This document shows, one piece after another, positions 61,817 through 64,000 of a stretch of 64,000 nt of DNA. The DNA is from Epiperipatus broadwayi (Eukaryota; Onychophora; Udeonychophora; Euonychophora; Peripatidae), in NCBI GenBank assembly GCA_028023455.1, contig JAQFVV010012968.1:157501-221500 (forward strand), written 5' to 3'. The translations under genes and the position numbers were made by a program. Under the pieces are notes generated by a model. It worked only from the letters and a program-made list of their open reading frames with translations. It was not told the DNA's origin and ran no database searches. Numbering within the stretch: position 1 is the stretch's first letter; each line of letters begins with the position of its first letter.

Positions 61817-62747
61817 TACATTTAAACAATCAACTTGTTGGCTTATTTACATATTTACCAACAACACAAAATTAAAAATAAATAATGACTTATTTAACAT
61901 TTAATATTTATTACATTATCAAATTTTAAAATAATCTTTATCATTTATTTAAATCCATTAAACATTTTTTAAAAATATTTTTACCTACTTGATTTTAATT
62001 TTAACTTTTAGAAGATTATTTAAAATACACTAAGTCTTTTTTATACGTTATATTTTTAAAGCAATACTTTTAAAAAACAGATTTAATATTCTACATTGAT
62101 TTATCTTTATTTTATCTCGTGATAGCTCATGTATTATTTATAAATTTTATAACATGATTTTTAAAATAGTTGTGCAACTTTATTAGATAACTTCCAAGCA
62201 TGTGTGTGCATATTTAACTAACATCTGTTTCTACAACACAAGAAACGCTTGTCATAATCTAAAATAACTAACAATTGCATTTTTAAAATAAACATTTTTA
62301 TTTAAAATAAATAACGTATTATAACAGATTTTAAATTAATAATTCGATATTATTAAAATCAAATATTAATCTTCTATTTATGTACTTATAAAAATTAAAA
62401 TATTTATATTCTTTTATAACATTATTTTATCAACAATAAATATATGCATTTAATTTTAACTTGTCTTTTAAACACTTTTTAGTTTTAAATACCTACTTAT
62501 TAAATATATTAATGCAGTATTGATTATGGCCATTTTTCCAACTATATATTGTAATTATCATCATTTAAAATGTCTCTCTCAATATCAGCACAATTTTACA
62601 TATCAAATACTCATAGATTGCTTTAATTAAACTTTTTGAAATATTACCATAAGCAAAATTAACATCACATATTCAAATATATCTTAAATTTAAAATTTTT
62701 AATAGATTAGCACAAAAATTAAATGGTGACCCATACAAAAGGGCACA

Positions 62748-62779
<32 letters not shown>

Positions 62780-62781
62780 AT

Positions 62782-62824
<43 letters not shown>
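62748..62824. repeat. (TA)n array between elements A and F
   Basis: Two long TA runs are separated by TATTATAATATATTGTATA. The minus-strand Y-I frame across it is repeat-derived. Confidence 0.95.
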
Positions 62825-62829
<5 letters not shown>

Positions 62830-64000
62830 CCTACATTTATACTGTACATTAAATTGACTTCTATATAATAATGAAGACAGCACAATTTTAATAAGCATGA
62901 TTATTAAGCCAAGTTCTCTTTGCCATTCAAAACTATAACTAATATTCACAATAATATACAACTATAATTTATAGAATTTGATATGTTGGCTGTATACAAT
63001 ATAATCCTATCAGACAAACATCATTATAATTATCAAGCCCACAAAACCACAACTTGTCTTATCTGTGTCACAATATATCTATCAATGCGATTATGATGTG
63101 TGTCCAGAAAATGTTTTATTCATCATCATCAGTCAATCAATTAATCAAACCAGGCCATGTAGAGGCTACCGAAGCTATGTCGAAGCCACCGAAGCTATGT
63201 CGAAGCCACCGAAGCTATGTCGAAATCACCGAAGCTATGTCAAAGCTCCATGATGGGCGAACAGAAAACGTACACTATAACCTGCACTCCCAACACCACT
63301 TATATACATTACATGAGTGAAATGCCCAGGTGCCAGTTCTATTAATGACTAGAATAATATAACAAGATATATAATACAAAATTATTATTGAGACTCTTCA
63401 ATTAAGTCTATTTTCAGCTCAGCTCAGTGGGAGGCTATAGGAAGTTCAACAGATACTCGATTATAAGTAAATGAAAGAAGAAATATTACAAAACATTAAA
63501 TATAATGTAAATCCTTTTATTAAGTAATTACATGATAAAGAATCACAATGTTTATTTGTACAATCTATTAAAGTATTCTTTCAACTTAATTTCTTCCTTA
63601 ATCCAAATACAATATATATCAGCTTGCTATAATTATATTACTGAACAATTCTATGACTTGACATATCATAATCTAAACATCTACTTTAATGCCAATCAAG
63701 AAATAAACAATAAGATCACAGGGAATTTAACAAACACAGTTGCATTAAATAAACTACATTGACCCATAAATTATGATTATAAAGTATGATAATATGTAAT
63801 GAAACAAATTGACTAAAATATTCTACTGTGTTTCAATAATAAGTTAATGACAGAAATAGGGTATTTTAATCTCATGTCATCATCTAACAAATATACTAAC
63901 TTGGCAACCTTTCTAATACGTTTATCCAGTGGCAAATGTTCATTATAATGTTTGGATTAAGGAAAACAATATTGTCTGACACCAGCAGGTTTAATATTAT
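62825..64000 (-). mobile_element. LTR-like element F, running off the window
   Basis: The element starts TATAACCTACATTTATACTG after (TA)n, comparable to the TTCTAACCTGTAAT start of B. It shares with element E the block GGTGCCAG.T..T.A.....GACTAG..TAATATAAC (63330-63362, compare 6240-6340). CAGCTCAGCTCAGTGG lies near 63414 and TTTTATT (minus AATAAA) near 63514, about 690 bases from the start. These fit the 3' part of a minus-strand LTR of the same type. The 5' end lies beyond 64000. The 76-codon frame at 63532-63762 has no motif I know. Confidence 0.5.
63165..63244. repeat. Four tandem copies of a 20-bp unit
   Basis: GCYACCGAAGCTATGTCGAA is repeated four times without gaps; the fourth copy has ATCACC at its start and TCAAA at its end. 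As 20 is not a multiple of three, each copy is read in a new frame, so the two overlapping open frames here (63054-63320 and 63065-63253) are made by the repeat. It is the most G+C-rich spot of the surrounding 5 kb. Confidence 0.93.

Larger units (their letters stand above)
58508..62747 (-). mobile_element. Long LTR-like element A, relative of B
   Basis: The element begins TGTACCCTTACTTCTCG and ends CAAAAGGGCACA, so on the minus strand it runs TGTGCCCTTTTG ... GGGTACA, and the first nine bases from each end, read inward, are TGTACCCTT and TGTGCCCTT. Shared blocks with B show common descent: CAATGGCATAAGAATACTAT near 58785 (B1 near 48855), GAACTCGACACA near 59374 (B1 near 49500) and TTATTTACA..ATTTACAG near 59412-59456. 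CTAGCTCAATTG lies 42 bases from the left end. Promoter-like elements are at 61784-61816 and AATAAA at 59410-59415 (minus). No protein motif was found in 4.2 kb. Confidence 0.7.

Noticed and set aside
63054-63320. Two overlapping plus-strand frames with TEAMSK/PPKLCR-like repeats
   Set aside because: A 20-bp tandem unit is read in changing frames; the two frames are the same repeat and neither shows a gene-like context.

Overview
This 64-kb window reads as non-coding DNA from an animal nuclear genome. By eye it is roughly one quarter G+C. It has long tetranucleotide and (TA)n arrays and a dense layer of broken retroelements, and I recognise no host exon in it. The RTE-type, Penelope-like and Ty3/gypsy relics, the (GATA)n arrays and the hammerhead-ribozyme repeats suit a metazoan. 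A lophotrochozoan such as a mollusc (perhaps a cephalopod) is my best guess, but this is inference and weakly held. Almost every open frame above 60 codons is a by-product of AT-richness or of a microsatellite.

Layout. 199-924: higher-order tandem repeat (153+145 bp). 1728-2290: fold-back repeat. 5952 onward, 8042-10182 and 36930-39430: LTR-like TG...CA elements whose ends lie in (TA)n. 12780-15610 and 42150-45120: two minus-strand RTE-type relics. 17740-18270: Penelope-like element (PLE) relic on the minus strand. 18340-20180: plus-strand RTE-type relic. 20325-20432: short tRNA-derived SINE with poly(A) tail and a 12-bp target-site duplication. 21310-21800: PLE GIY-YIG relic. 22728-23250: inverted repeat with one hammerhead motif per arm. 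23296-23603 and 39456-40072: tetranucleotide arrays. 28970-31810: Ty3/gypsy pol relic with RT, RNase H and integrase in order. 35714-36686: PLE fragment with inverted repeats and a 17-bp flanking duplication. 46958-48300: duplicated segments with hammerhead-like cores that keep a GUC cleavage triplet. 48591-64000: a train of four LTR-like elements separated only by (TA)n, the first two forming a palindrome of about 9.9 kb.

Two themes stand out. One is repeated capture of long, ORF-less TG...CA elements by (TA)n tracts; each of the best three has a CCAAT/TATA promoter about 960-985 bp from one end and an AATAAA about 900-950 bp from the other, so the transcribed stretch inside is 2.4-3.0 kb. 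The other is a spread of hammerhead ribozyme motifs, some intact and some fossil, beside PLE fragments and in shorter repeats. Nothing here looks like an operon or a working protein gene; the parts interact only as layers of transposition, decay and microsatellite growth.
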